64,000 bases of DNA from AP-15 sp963703855. Its GTDB lineage: Bacteria > Pseudomonadota > Alphaproteobacteria > ATCC43930 > CGMCC-115725. A model generated the notes under the pieces. That model saw only the letters and a list, made by a program, of their open reading frames with translations, made no database searches and was not told the origin of the DNA. Shown here piece after piece: positions 28,677 to 37,082 of the stretch (position 1 is the stretch's first letter; every line of letters starts with the position of its first letter). The stretch lies in assembly GCA_963703855.1 (NCBI GenBank), contig CAVPFW010000003.1, positions 124,001-188,000 on the forward strand. Direction: 5' to 3'. The translations under genes and the position numbers were made by a program.

Positions 28677-29618
28677 TCAATATCGGATGCGCGGGTCGAG
28701 GAAGGTGTAGCTTAGATCGACCAGCAGGTTGACCAGCACATAGGCCGCCGAGAAGATCAGGATGATCCCCTGGATGATCGGATAATCGCGGCGCAGGATC
28801 GCGTCGACGGTCAGCCGGCCGAGGCCGGGGATGGCGAACACCGTCTCGGTGACGACGACCCCCGATATCAGCAGGGCGATGCCGATGCCGATGATCGTCA
28901 CGATCGGCACCGCCGCGTTTTTCAGCGCGTGGCCGATCAGCACCTTGTCGTTTGAGAGCCCCTTGGCCTGGGCGGTGCGGATATAGTCCTGGGCCAGGAC
29001 GTCGAGCATGCTGGCGCGGGTCATGCGCGCGATCAGCGCGGTGAAGACCATCGCCAGCGCAAGGGTCGGCATCACCAGATGCGACAGAAACGGCCGCAAG
29101 CCGCGGTCGATGCCGACAAAGCCCTGGACCGGCAGCAGGTCGGTGCGCACCGCGAAGACATAGATCAGCAGATAGGCGAGGACGAAGACCGGCACCGAAA
29201 ACCCGAGCACGGCAAAGACCATGACCGTGCGGTCGATCCACGATCCCGCCTTCCACGCCGCCAGCACGCCCATCGGGATCGCCGCCAGCACCGAGACGAG
29301 GAGGGTTGAGATCGTCAGGGTCAGGGTCGGCTCGACCCGCTGGGCGATCAGGGTCGAGACCGGAAGGTTGGTGAAGATCGAGATGCCGAGATCGCCGTGC
29401 AGCAGGCCCCAGACCCAGCTCCCGAACTGGACGTAGAGCGGCTCGTCGAGCCCGAGCGCCCGATGGATGCGAGCGATGTCGGCCGGGGTGGCGGTGTCGC
29501 CGGCGATGATCGCCGCCGGATCTCCCGGGCTCAGATGGAGCAGAGCGAAGACGAACAGCGCCACAACCGCCATCACCGGAATGGTGGAGAGGACGCGTCT
29601 GACGATGTAGGCGAACAT
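28677..29618 (-). CDS. Peptide/nickel-type ABC permease (DppB class)
   Basis: The 313-residue protein has the usual DppB start MFAYIVRRVLSTIPVMAVV (first helix), the PGDPAAII motif and a periplasmic loop (LGLDEPLYVQFGSWVWG), then five more helices and the EAA-type loop DYIRTAQAKGLSNDKVLIGH. It pairs with the DppC-type permease to make the channel. It lies between the binding protein gene and the second permease, both gaps containing palindromic repeats. Confidence 0.94.
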   Translation of the reverse strand: MFAYIVRRVLSTIPVMAVVALFVFALLHLSPGDPAAIIAGDTATPADIARIHRALGLDEPLYVQFGSWVWGLLHGDLGISIFTNLPVSTLIAQRVEPTLTLTISTLLVSVLAAIPMGVLAAWKAGSWIDRTVMVFAVLGFSVPVFVLAYLLIYVFAVRTDLLPVQGFVGIDRGLRPFLSHLVMPTLALAMVFTALIARMTRASMLDVLAQDYIRTAQAKGLSNDKVLIGHALKNAAVPIVTIIGIGIALLISGVVVTETVFAIPGLGRLTVDAILRRDYPIIQGIILIFSAAYVLVNLLVDLSYTFLDPRIRY

Positions 29619-29637
29619 GGTTTTGCGGGTGCGCAGT

Positions 29638-29760
29638 GCCCCTCACCCTCCCGCCCTTCTCGGTGCGCGCATGCGCGCACCTCTCGGGTGGCGCATCTCC
29701 GATGCGCCAGGGGTCCCTCCCTCTCCCCGCATGCGGGGAAAGGGCTGGGGTGAGGGGCTT
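29638..29760. repeat. Intergenic palindromic element, copy 2 (composite)
   Basis: The gap between the binding protein and DppB genes starts with cccctcaccctcccgccc and ends with ggctggggtgaggggc, with the same ctctccccgc/gcggggaaag core. A second hairpin, ggtgcgcgcatgcgcgcacc, and a third, tggcgcatctccgatgcgcca, lie inside it. Confidence 0.8.
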
Positions 29761-29787
29761 TCCGTGAGGTGCGCCATCAAGGGCTGC

Positions 29788-31374
29788 TCAGTCCTTCTCT
29801 ACATTCCAGAAAAATACCACCGGGGCGATGATGATCCCGTGAAGATTCTTGCGGTAGGCGGTCGGGATCACGAATTGGCCCGTCGGCACATAGGGGATGT
29901 CGTTGGCGTAGGCCTCGGTCTGGATTTCGGCGGCGAGCTTTTTCTGCCCGGCGACATCCGGCGCCTTGAACCATTCGCCGATCAGGCTTTCGAGCTTGGG
30001 GTCGTCCGGCCAGCCGAACCAGGCCTTGCCGTCATTGGCGCGCAGCGGCCCGTTCAGCGCCGGCGACAACAGGTCGGGGGCGGCGGTCCAGGTATGGAAC
30101 AGGCTCCATCCGCCGTTGCCGACCGGGGCCTTCGAGGCCCGGCGGGTGATCAACGTGCCCCAGTCCATCGCCTGCAATTCGACATTGAGCCCGGCCTGGC
30201 GCAGCGCCGCTAAGGTGACCAGCGCCTGGCCGTGCACGATCGGCTGGTCGGTCGCGTCGAGCAGGACGATCTTTTCCCCCTTGTAGCCGGACTGCGCGAT
30301 CAGCTCCTTGGCCGCGGCGAGGTTCGGCGCTTTCAGCAGGGCGTCGGCGCCGGCATTGGTTTCGAGCGGGCCGCCGCACGCGAACAGCGCCGCGCAGGTT
30401 TTCCAGTATTTCGGGTCGCCGGCAGCGGCGCGCATATAGTCCTGTTGATCGACGAGGTTCAGCACCGCACGGCGCAGCCGCAGATTGTCGAAAGGCGGCT
30501 GTATGTGGTTGAAGCGCAGAATCCCATGATTGCCGAGCGGGTCGACGGTGGCGACGACCACATCGGGGTTGCCGGCGAAGACCGGCAAGAGGTCGGTCGG
30601 CGGCTGCTCGTACCAGTCTGCCTCGCCGGAGTTGAGCGCCGCCGACGCGGTTGCGGGGTCGGGGATATAGAGCCATTCGACGCGGTCGACCTTGGCCGTC
30701 TTACCGCCCGAGGCAAAGCTCGGGGTCTCCTTGCGCGGCAGGTATTCGGTGTTTTTGACAAACACCGCCTTGTTGCCGGGGACCCATTCCGATTTGACGA
30801 ATTTGAACGGGCCGGAGCCGATCGCCTCGGAGATCTGCTGGAACGGGTCGGTCTTGGCCAGGCGCTCGGGCATCATGAACGGCACGTTGCTCGACAATTT
30901 GCCGAGCGCGCCGAGCAGCAGCGGAAATGGTGTCTTGAGGCGAATCGTAAAATCCTCGTCGTCGACCGCTTTAATCTCGGCGACCGCCTCCATCAGCTTC
31001 TGCCCGAACGGGTCGCGTTTGCCCCAGCGCAGTATCGAGGCGATGCAGTCGGCGGCGCGCACGGTTTGCCCGTCATGCCATTTGAGGCCGTCGCGCAACC
31101 GGAAGCCGTAGGTCAGCTTGTCGTCGCTGACGGTCCAATGATCGACCATCTGCGGCTGCGGCTTGAAATCCCTGTCGAGCGCGAACAAGGTATCGAAGAC
31201 GAGGTAGCCGAAATTGCGCGTGATATAGGCAGTCGTCCAGATCGGATCGATGCTTCTGAGATCGGCCTGCGGGATGAAACGGATGGTCGTCGGCGTCCGC
31301 TGCGCCGCCGCCGTCCCCGCGGCGAGGCAGAGCCCGAGAGCCGCCCATTGCAGGATCCGCCGCAGAATCCTCAT
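29788..31374 (-). CDS. Periplasmic peptide/solute-binding protein (SBP_bac_5 family)
   Basis: First gene of the importer operon. A 22-residue Sec signal peptide (LQWAALGLCLAAGTAAA) precedes a 500-residue family-5 binding domain: RFIPQADLRSIDPIW, the conserved YGFRLRDGLKWHDGQTV, LRRAVLNLVDQQDYMRA and a C-terminal lobe. Such proteins bind peptides, nickel-histidine, opines or glutathione; the ligand cannot be told here. The operon order binding protein, two permeases, two ATPases is complete. Confidence 0.93.
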   Translation of the reverse strand: MRILRRILQWAALGLCLAAGTAAAQRTPTTIRFIPQADLRSIDPIWTTAYITRNFGYLVFDTLFALDRDFKPQPQMVDHWTVSDDKLTYGFRLRDGLKWHDGQTVRAADCIASILRWGKRDPFGQKLMEAVAEIKAVDDEDFTIRLKTPFPLLLGALGKLSSNVPFMMPERLAKTDPFQQISEAIGSGPFKFVKSEWVPGNKAVFVKNTEYLPRKETPSFASGGKTAKVDRVEWLYIPDPATASAALNSGEADWYEQPPTDLLPVFAGNPDVVVATVDPLGNHGILRFNHIQPPFDNLRLRRAVLNLVDQQDYMRAAAGDPKYWKTCAALFACGGPLETNAGADALLKAPNLAAAKELIAQSGYKGEKIVLLDATDQPIVHGQALVTLAALRQAGLNVELQAMDWGTLITRRASKAPVGNGGWSLFHTWTAAPDLLSPALNGPLRANDGKAWFGWPDDPKLESLIGEWFKAPDVAGQKKLAAEIQTEAYANDIPYVPTGQFVIPTAYRKNLHGIIIAPVVFFWNVEKD

Positions 31375-31556
31375 CTGTCCCCTGCTCGATCGTTCATTGT
31401 TGCGACGACCTTACGCCATCATGCCGCCCCCTCACAGTGCAAAAGGCGGGCCATTGGCATGCTGGCCCGCGCGCTCCGGCTGTCGATACGAGCCGGTTGT
31501 CTGTAGCACCATATGCGCTACATCACAGGGTGCGTTATCTGTCGGACAGGGCGAGG

Positions 31557-31802
31557 ATAAGCAAGACCATAACGCTGCGCGAGGCCAACCAGGTTTTGCC
31601 CGCTGTATGCGCGAGGTCGAGGCCGGCGAGGAATATGTGATCACCCGCAAGGGCGAGCCGGTGGCGCGCCTCGCCCCGATTCCCGGACGCCGGGTTCTGA
31701 CCCTTGAACAGCAAGCCGCCCCGCGCCCGAGCCCGCATGGAAAAGGGATGGCCGATCGCGGCGGCTCCGCTCGACCGCGACGCATTGCATGAGCGTCGAT
31801 AG
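31557..31802 (+). pseudogene. VapB/Phd-type antitoxin, frameshifted and without a normal start
   Basis: Three frame segments join into a typical antitoxin: SKTITLREANQ, then FARCMREVEAGEEYVITRKG with EPVARLAPI, then RARMEKGWPIAAAPLDRDAL. A base seems missing near 31593 (tttt run) and one extra near 31720 (cccc run), so the frame is restored. The expected ATG reads ATA (31557-31559). If the sequence is right, the antitoxin is dead; if the indels are errors, only the ATA start is odd. It overlaps the start of the toxin gene, as in working pairs. Confidence 0.65.
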
Positions 31803-32232
31803 CGCACGCTTTACCCTCGACGCCAACCTGCTCGTGTACAGCGTCGACAGCGCGGCGGGCACCCGGCACGAGCTCGCGATCGAGATCGTTGACCGCGCCG
31901 CCGAGCGCGATTGCTGTCTGACCTTGCAAGCGCCGTCAGAGTTTTACGCGGTGGTTACGCGCAAGGGGATGGTCCGGCCGGCGGATGCGGCTGCTCAAGC
32001 CGAGAACTGGCTCGGTGCATTTCGCTGCTGTCCGGCGTCGTCCGTGGCCGTCCGGACCGCGCTCGGCGATGCCTCGGCGGGACGTGCCTCTTACTGGGAC
32101 GCACTCTTGGTGGCGACCGCCAGCGAGGCCGGGTGCACGATAATATTGAGCGGGGACATGGCGGACGGCGCCGATCTGGGCAACGTGCGAATTCAAACCC
32201 GTGCTCGCCCTTGGGAAGGCTCAGCCGGCTGA
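31789..32232 (+). CDS. VapC-type PIN-domain toxin
   Basis: The 147-residue protein is a PIN-domain ribonuclease of the VapC class, which usually cuts tRNA or other RNA when not held by its antitoxin. Acidic active-site residues are visible: Asp in FTLDANLLVYSVD, Glu in PSEFYAVVTRKG, Asp in SYWDALLVATA and Asp in LSGDMADG. The gene begins inside the antitoxin's last codons. The toxin frame is intact although its antitoxin is not. Confidence 0.85.
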   Translation: MSVDSARFTLDANLLVYSVDSAAGTRHELAIEIVDRAAERDCCLTLQAPSEFYAVVTRKGMVRPADAAAQAENWLGAFRCCPASSVAVRTALGDASAGRASYWDALLVATASEAGCTIILSGDMADGADLGNVRIQTRARPWEGSAG

Positions 32233-32283
32233 CGCGACGGTTATTGGGGTGCGAGTGATTCGCACCAGTATCGAACCGCGCCG

Positions 32284-32988
32284 CTAAGCCTTGCTTTCTG
32301 AATGGATTTCGACGCCGAAGGCGGTGCGAAAGCCGTCGCGGCCGGAGGGCGTGATCGCGACCGCGCGGCTGTCCTTGAGCCGCTCGATCCAGCCGAGGGC
32401 GAAGCAGCGCTGCGCCAACGCCGCGCCGACGGCGCCGCCCAGATGCGGCCGCCGCTCGCTTCAGTCGACACAGAGTCGGCAGAAGCGGCGGCGCCGGCTG
32501 GCCGCACCGGCGAGATCGAGGCCGAATTCATCGAGAAACCACGCGCCTTGCGACGTGACCTCGCCGCCGTCGTCGTCGAGGACGACGTGGCCGCTGCCGG
32601 CGAGGCTGGCGGCCAAGGCGACGCCGATGCGGCCGGCGAGATGGTCGTAGCAGGTGCGCGCCGAACGCAGCGCCTCGTCGCGCATCCATAGCGGCCGATA
32701 GCGCGGCGCCCTGGCGACCGCGGCCGCCATGATCTCTTCGAGCATTCGGGCGACCGCGGCCGAGGCGAGCCGGAAATAGCGGTGCCGCCCCTGCCTGTCG
32801 TCGGCGAGCAGCTCCGCGGCGACGAGCTTTGCCAGATGAGCGCTCGCGGTCTGCGCGGTCACGTGCGCGGCGTAGGCGAGGTCGCCGACGCTGAGCGCGC
32901 GCCCGTCCATCAGCGCCGAGAGCATGTCGGCGCGCGCTGGGTCGCCGACCAGTGCCGCGATTTCGGCGATGTAGGGTCCGTTTGTCAT
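32284..32988 (-). pseudogene. ArsR-type transcriptional regulator with an internal stop codon
   Basis: The winged-helix DNA-binding domain is clear near the start (IAALVGDPARADMLSALMDG, TAQTASAHLAKLVAAELL). A conserved C-terminal domain follows, with EALRSARTCYDHLAGRIGVA and then CRLCVD. At this point a TGA (32461-32463) replaces the tryptophan expected in the family sequence (DWSERRPHLGGA). Reading on in the same frame gives ERRPHLGGAVGAALAQRCFA to a stop at 32284-32286. So the full gene is about 234 residues and one TGG-to-TGA change splits it. The 175-residue product may still bind DNA. Start at 32988. Confidence 0.75.
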
Positions 32989-33109
32989 GCGTGCAGCATA
33001 GCACGGCCCTCGGCGATGGCCGGCGCAAACGCTTCGGGCGCGGCCGAAGTTATGGTAGGAACGCGCGCCGGGCGCTCCGGCGCCAGCGAGCGAGGGATCG
33101 GGCCGAGCG

Positions 33110-34036
33110 ATGGAAGAAATCTACACCTTTGCGGGCAACCCGCTCGACCGGGTCAGCCAGCGCCGACAGGATGCCGCCTGGGTCGCATCGCTGCTCGACG
33201 ATCGCGAAACTCGGCTGCTGCCGTTGCGCGAGCTGAAGCCCCTGGTTCGCGACGGCTCGGCCACGGAGCTCGACTGGCAGAAGGTGGCACCGTGGCGCGG
33301 GGCGATCGATACCGGCGCCACCCTGATCCTGCTCGGGATCGGCGACGGGCATGCGCATTTTGCGCTCGATGCCAGCGCCGCGCCGATGGCGGACGGAGCC
33401 GAGGCCGCGACCGTCGATGTCCGCACCCTGGCTGCCGCGATCCCCGGCGGCGAGGCCGCGATCCTCGCCGAAGCGCGCTCGTTGCTCGACTGGCACGCGC
33501 GGCACGGCTTTTGCGCGCAATGCGGGACGGCGAGCGCGGTCGACGCGGCCGGATGGGGGCGGCACTGCCCCAATTGCCGGGCGCACCATTATCCGCGGGT
33601 CGACCCGGTGGTGATCATGCTCGCGGTCAGGGGCGAGCGCTGCCTGCTCGGCCGGGGCCGCCGCCGGGTCGGCACCCGGTTTTCCTGCCTCGCCGGCTTC
33701 ATGGAGCCGGGCGAGACGATCGAGGAAGCGGTGCGGCGCGAGGTGCTCGAGGAATCCGGCATTCGCGTCGGACGAGTGCGCTATCTCGCCTCGCAGCCCT
33801 GGCCGTTTCCATCGACCCTGATGATCGGGCTGTTGGCCGAGGCGCTGAGCGAGGAAATCAAGATCGACCCCGAGGAAATCGCCGAAGCACGCTGGTTTGA
33901 GCGCGAGGAGGTCCGCGCGATGGTCGAGCGCTCGCGCTCCGACGAACAAATTCCCGGCGTGACGACCCTGCCGCCGCCGCTGGCGATTGGTCATCAGCTG
34001 GCGCGGCGCTGGGCGTTCGGGATCGACAAGGTGTAG
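33110..34036 (+). CDS. nudC: NADH pyrophosphatase NudC
   Basis: The 308-residue protein is a NudC-type Nudix hydrolase acting on NAD(H) and NAD-capped RNA. A zinc ribbon with two Cys pairs lies near residues 140-165 (FCAQCG and CPNCRAHHYP). The Nudix box follows: GFMEPGETIEEAVRREVLEE with SGI. The NudC-specific residues after it (LASQPWPFPSTLMIG) are also present. An N-terminal NUDIX-like domain covers the first 130 residues. It runs towards the dehydrogenase gene, 73 bases away. Confidence 0.93.
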   Translation: MEEIYTFAGNPLDRVSQRRQDAAWVASLLDDRETRLLPLRELKPLVRDGSATELDWQKVAPWRGAIDTGATLILLGIGDGHAHFALDASAAPMADGAEAATVDVRTLAAAIPGGEAAILAEARSLLDWHARHGFCAQCGTASAVDAAGWGRHCPNCRAHHYPRVDPVVIMLAVRGERCLLGRGRRRVGTRFSCLAGFMEPGETIEEAVRREVLEESGIRVGRVRYLASQPWPFPSTLMIGLLAEALSEEIKIDPEEIAEARWFEREEVRAMVERSRSDEQIPGVTTLPPPLAIGHQLARRWAFGIDKV

Positions 34037-34059
34037 GCGGGCGGTGCCGATTTCCGCGG

Positions 34060-34109
34060 CAGCCCCTCACCCCGACCCTCTCCCCGCGAGCGGGGAGAGG
34101 GAGGGGCTG
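34060..34109. repeat. Intergenic palindromic element, copy 3, overlapping a ribosome binding site
   Basis: The element is cagcccctc at the left, a perfect twelve-pair core (ccctctccccgc, two-base loop, gcggggagaggg) and aggggctg at the right. Its right arm ends at the ATG at 34110 and supplies the only purine-rich ribosome binding site of the dehydrogenase gene. Confidence 0.85.
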
Positions 34110-34943
34110 ATGCAGCGGGTGGCCGTCGTCACCGGGGCGAGCGCGGGGATCGGGCTCCATACCGCGCTGGGTCTCGCGCGCACCGGGATGCGGGTGGTCA
34201 TGACCGGCCGCGACCCTGCCCGCACCGAGATGGCGCGCCGGTTTCTGACCAACCGGGCGGGCGGGGCGCAGGTCGAGACCGCGCTCGCCGATTTCGCCTC
34301 CCTGGCCGAAGTGCGCCGCCTCGCCGACGAGATCCTGTCGCGGCACCGCCGGCTCGATCTGCTAGTCAACAACGCCGGGCTGTTTTCGCCCAAATTCACC
34401 TTGTCGGCGGACGGGTACGAGCTGACCTTTGCGGTCAATCACCTGGCCCCGTTCCTGCTGACCAATCTGCTGCTCGACCGGTTGAAGGGCTCGGCGCCGG
34501 CGCGGGTCGTGACCGTTGCCTCGCGCGCTCATCACGGCAACCGGATCGATCTGGGGACGATCGCCGGACCGCGGGATTGGACCATGTTGAAGGCCTATGG
34601 CCGTTCCAAATTGTGCAACATTCTGTTCACTCGCGAGCTGGCGGCGCGGCTCCAAGGTACTGGTGTCGTGGCGACCTGTCTGCATCCCGGCGTCGTCGCG
34701 ACCGGGCTCGCCCAGCATGGGGGCCTCGTCGAGTTCGGCTGGCGATTGATGAAGCCGTTCATGATCAGCCCCGAAAAGGGCGCCGAGACATCGCTGTTTC
34801 TGGCGACGGCGCCGGACCCGACGCCATTCCACGGCGGCTATGTGGCCGGCAAAGCGCTGGCCCGCCCCGACCCGGCGGCGCTCGACGACGGCCTCGCCCG
34901 GCGGCTGTGGGACGAGAGCGCGCGCCTCGTCGGCCTGGGCTAG
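34110..34943 (+). CDS. Short-chain dehydrogenase/reductase (retinol-dehydrogenase-like)
   Basis: The 277-residue oxidoreductase carries the nucleotide-binding TGASAGIGLHTALGLARTG, the NNAG structural motif, the Ser in VTVASRAHHG and the catalytic YGRSK. The substrate is unknown; the sequence resembles the retinol dehydrogenase/WWOX-like subgroup. The ATG at 34110 was chosen because the longer frame runs through a palindromic repeat. If transcribed, the repeat's hairpin would cover the ribosome binding site. Confidence 0.9.
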   Translation: MQRVAVVTGASAGIGLHTALGLARTGMRVVMTGRDPARTEMARRFLTNRAGGAQVETALADFASLAEVRRLADEILSRHRRLDLLVNNAGLFSPKFTLSADGYELTFAVNHLAPFLLTNLLLDRLKGSAPARVVTVASRAHHGNRIDLGTIAGPRDWTMLKAYGRSKLCNILFTRELAARLQGTGVVATCLHPGVVATGLAQHGGLVEFGWRLMKPFMISPEKGAETSLFLATAPDPTPFHGGYVAGKALARPDPAALDDGLARRLWDESARLVGLG

Positions 34944-34979
34944 CCGCCGGCCGACGCCGGCCAGCCACCCTCGCTGGGG

Positions 34980-36365
34980 TCAGAACATTATCCAGGCGTA
35001 AAGAAGCAGCGCGTCGTTATCGCGGGCGTTGCGGCCGTTGCCGTCGAAATTCCTGCTAGCGCCGTCGAACTTATTGTAAAGGGTGTATTGCAGGCCGATG
35101 CGCGCATTGAGCCACGGCCAGAACGACGGCCCGCCGTTGCTGAACGGGAGATAGGCGATCTCGGCGATCCAGCCGGCGCTGTCGGGGCTGCCGGTAAAGG
35201 TGCCGTAAAGCGCCGGGTCGGCGGTGCCGCCGATCGAGAACCGGCCGGCTGTCAGGCTCCAGGTATGATTGTAGATGTAGGAAACCGAAGCATTGACGCT
35301 GCGCAAGACGTCATGCGCATTGTCGGCGAGCCCGAGCGCCCGGCTCGCGCCGAGATTGTGGCTCTCGTGGATCCAGCTGGCGCGGAACGTGACGGTGTGC
35401 GGGTCACCGAGATATTGGTACTGGGTATCGACCCCGATATCGGCGAACGAATCGGTGCCGCCGCCGGCAATCCCATTGGGCAGCACGTTGGCGGCGAGCC
35501 CGAAGGTGCCGACTTCCCAGGAATGATCGCCAAAGTTCGGCTCGGCCGCCACGCGCCAATAGGGTGCGACCCCGCTGATCGGGCTCTCCCCGGTCGCATC
35601 GACCCCGAGCGCGCGCTGGGTGCTGGTCGCCAATGGCCAGTAGCCTCCGAATTCGACATAGAATTTGTCGTCGAGAAAGCTGTAGCCGCTAAGACCGGCG
35701 ACCTGCTGCGCATAGACCTGCTCGATAAAGGTGGTCGCCGTCGGCGAGGGCGCCAGGACCGGGCTGATGAACGGGAAGCGCCAGGCCGGGATCGTGTTCC
35801 AGACGTCCTGTACGGTCGGGTTGTTGTTGACACTGACCCCCCATAGCAGGTTGTGGCTCCCGACCTTGACCTGATCGGCGTAGCGAATGTCGGTGTTGTC
35901 CCAGGCGAAGCGGCGGCCCACGCCATCGTAGGTTCCTTGGATGAAGGCACCGAGATTGTCAGTGATCCGGCCGCCGGTGAACAGGCTCATCTGTTGCAGC
36001 GCGAAATTGTCGTTGGCTGCGAAATGCGGTGTCGCGCCGCCCGGCTGATCGGCCTGAGTGTGGGTGAAGGTCGGCTGCAGCATGACCGCAAAGGGCGGCC
36101 CCTTCCAGTCGCCACCCTGCAAGGTGTAGCCGCCGAGCTTGAAGCGGCGTCCAAACGGGGTCAGCTCGAGAAAGGCAGTGTGGCAGGCGGCACAGGGCTG
36201 CCCGGTCTGGCGCGCGTAGAGCGGCAGAGCCTCGGCATGCCATTGCGACAGCGCGTTCAGCAATTCTGCCGCTGCCACGAAGTGAGCGACGGCAATGACG
36301 CTTCTCACCGTTCGGCGGGCGCGGCTGCAGGCGAGCCCGCCCCACCGCAGCGGACCACGTATCAT
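34980..36365 (-). CDS. Outer-membrane porin-like protein with a CxxCH haem motif
   Basis: The 461-residue protein has a hydrophobic N-terminus, then one c-type haem motif (CAACH, residues 58-62) followed by FLELTPFGRRFKLGGY. The remaining 380 residues are aromatic-rich strands (TFRASWIHESHNLGAS, GRFSIGGTADPALYG) ending in an outer-membrane-like LLYAWIMF. This combination suggests a barrel that carries a covalent haem, perhaps for electron transfer across the outer membrane; that role is inference. The ATG at 36365 is preceded by a promoter-like motif at 36421-36446. Confidence 0.7.
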   Translation of the reverse strand: MIRGPLRWGGLACSRARRTVRSVIAVAHFVAAAELLNALSQWHAEALPLYARQTGQPCAACHTAFLELTPFGRRFKLGGYTLQGGDWKGPPFAVMLQPTFTHTQADQPGGATPHFAANDNFALQQMSLFTGGRITDNLGAFIQGTYDGVGRRFAWDNTDIRYADQVKVGSHNLLWGVSVNNNPTVQDVWNTIPAWRFPFISPVLAPSPTATTFIEQVYAQQVAGLSGYSFLDDKFYVEFGGYWPLATSTQRALGVDATGESPISGVAPYWRVAAEPNFGDHSWEVGTFGLAANVLPNGIAGGGTDSFADIGVDTQYQYLGDPHTVTFRASWIHESHNLGASRALGLADNAHDVLRSVNASVSYIYNHTWSLTAGRFSIGGTADPALYGTFTGSPDSAGWIAEIAYLPFSNGGPSFWPWLNARIGLQYTLYNKFDGASRNFDGNGRNARDNDALLLYAWIMF

Positions 36366-36420
36366 CCCGGCTTATTCCTAAGGCAGCGGCAATGCCGCAA
36401 CAGCGGCAGACTGCCCACTA

Positions 36421-36446
36421 CGACTCGACTGCTCCCGGTTTATTCC
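36421..36446 (-). promoter_or_regulatory. ECF-type promoter motif of the porin-like gene
   Basis: On the minus strand GGAATAAA is followed after 14 bases by GTCG and then TAGTG, 56 bases before the start codon. It shares both boxes with four other sites in this region. Confidence 0.6.
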
Positions 36447-36477
36447 ACCATTGCCGGGCAGTCGCGGCGTTCGCCGG

Positions 36478-36777
36478 TCAGCTTGCCGCGGTGCCGCTGC
36501 GCGGTAGGAAAATTCGGCACGATCCCTGCGGCGAAATGGCGCCGTCGACGAGCTTGCAGGCGGCGGGCGGCTGGAACTGAGCGCATCTCTCGCACCGCTT
36601 GTCCCCCTGCGGATGATCCTGATAGGCGACCGCCGCTTTGGAGATCTTGGGCTGCGCCTTGGGCTTGCCTGCAGCCGCCCCGAGGAATGCTGCGGCGCCG
36701 ACGGCAGCCGTCACACCATGCAGCAATGCCCGCCGCGAAAACAAATGCGGCAGCCGATCGGCGGATTTACCCGACAT
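36478..36777 (-). CDS. High-potential iron-sulfur protein (HiPIP) with a Tat-like signal
   Basis: HiPIPs carry electrons in the periplasm on one [4Fe-4S] cluster. The four cysteines are in the family's order: CERC, then AACKLVDG and SPQGSC (C-x2-C-x8-C-x13-C by my count). A twin-arginine signal precedes the mature part (FSRRALLHGVTAAVGAAAFL), as expected for a folded metalloprotein. The 99-residue gene begins at the ATG at 36777, with GGGGT upstream, and has a promoter motif at 36839-36864. It probably serves as electron carrier to the neighbouring exported redox proteins (inference). Confidence 0.88.
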   Translation of the reverse strand: MSGKSADRLPHLFSRRALLHGVTAAVGAAAFLGAAAGKPKAQPKISKAAVAYQDHPQGDKRCERCAQFQPPAACKLVDGAISPQGSCRIFLPRSGTAAS

Positions 36778-36838
36778 GACACCCCGCAATAGACGCGGTC
36801 GCGCGCGATGCGGCGAACCGAAGCTTTTTCGAGCACTA

Positions 36839-36864
36839 CGACTTGCGTCGGGCGTGGATATTCC
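36839..36864 (-). promoter_or_regulatory. ECF-type promoter motif of the HiPIP gene
   Basis: On the minus strand GGAATATC is followed after 14 bases by GTCG and TAGTG, the same layout as at 36421-36446. It lies 62 bases before the HiPIP start. Confidence 0.55.
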
Positions 36865-36932
36865 AGTGAGAGCCGTTAACGAAAATGTGATCGCCGCTGG
36901 TTGACGCGGAGCCCGGCCGTCTATCTTTCCGC

Positions 36933-36960
36933 GGAATAAATATCGAGTTCTGGCGAGTCG
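36933..36960 (+). promoter_or_regulatory. ECF-type promoter motif of the TIGR03118 gene
   Basis: GGAATAAA (36933-36940), 16 bases, then GTCG (36957-36960). It lies about 120 bases before the ATG at 37083. With the HiPIP motif it makes the 36778-37082 gap a divergent promoter region. Confidence 0.6.
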
Positions 36961-37082
36961 CAGTTCTGGGAACGACGTGCTGTGGGCCGCGATCGTCGAC
37001 ATGACGGCGGGAACGGCGTTTTGGCGCGTTGGCCTCGCGGCGGCGCCGCAGACGCCTCCAGTCAACAGGAAGGGCATACACG

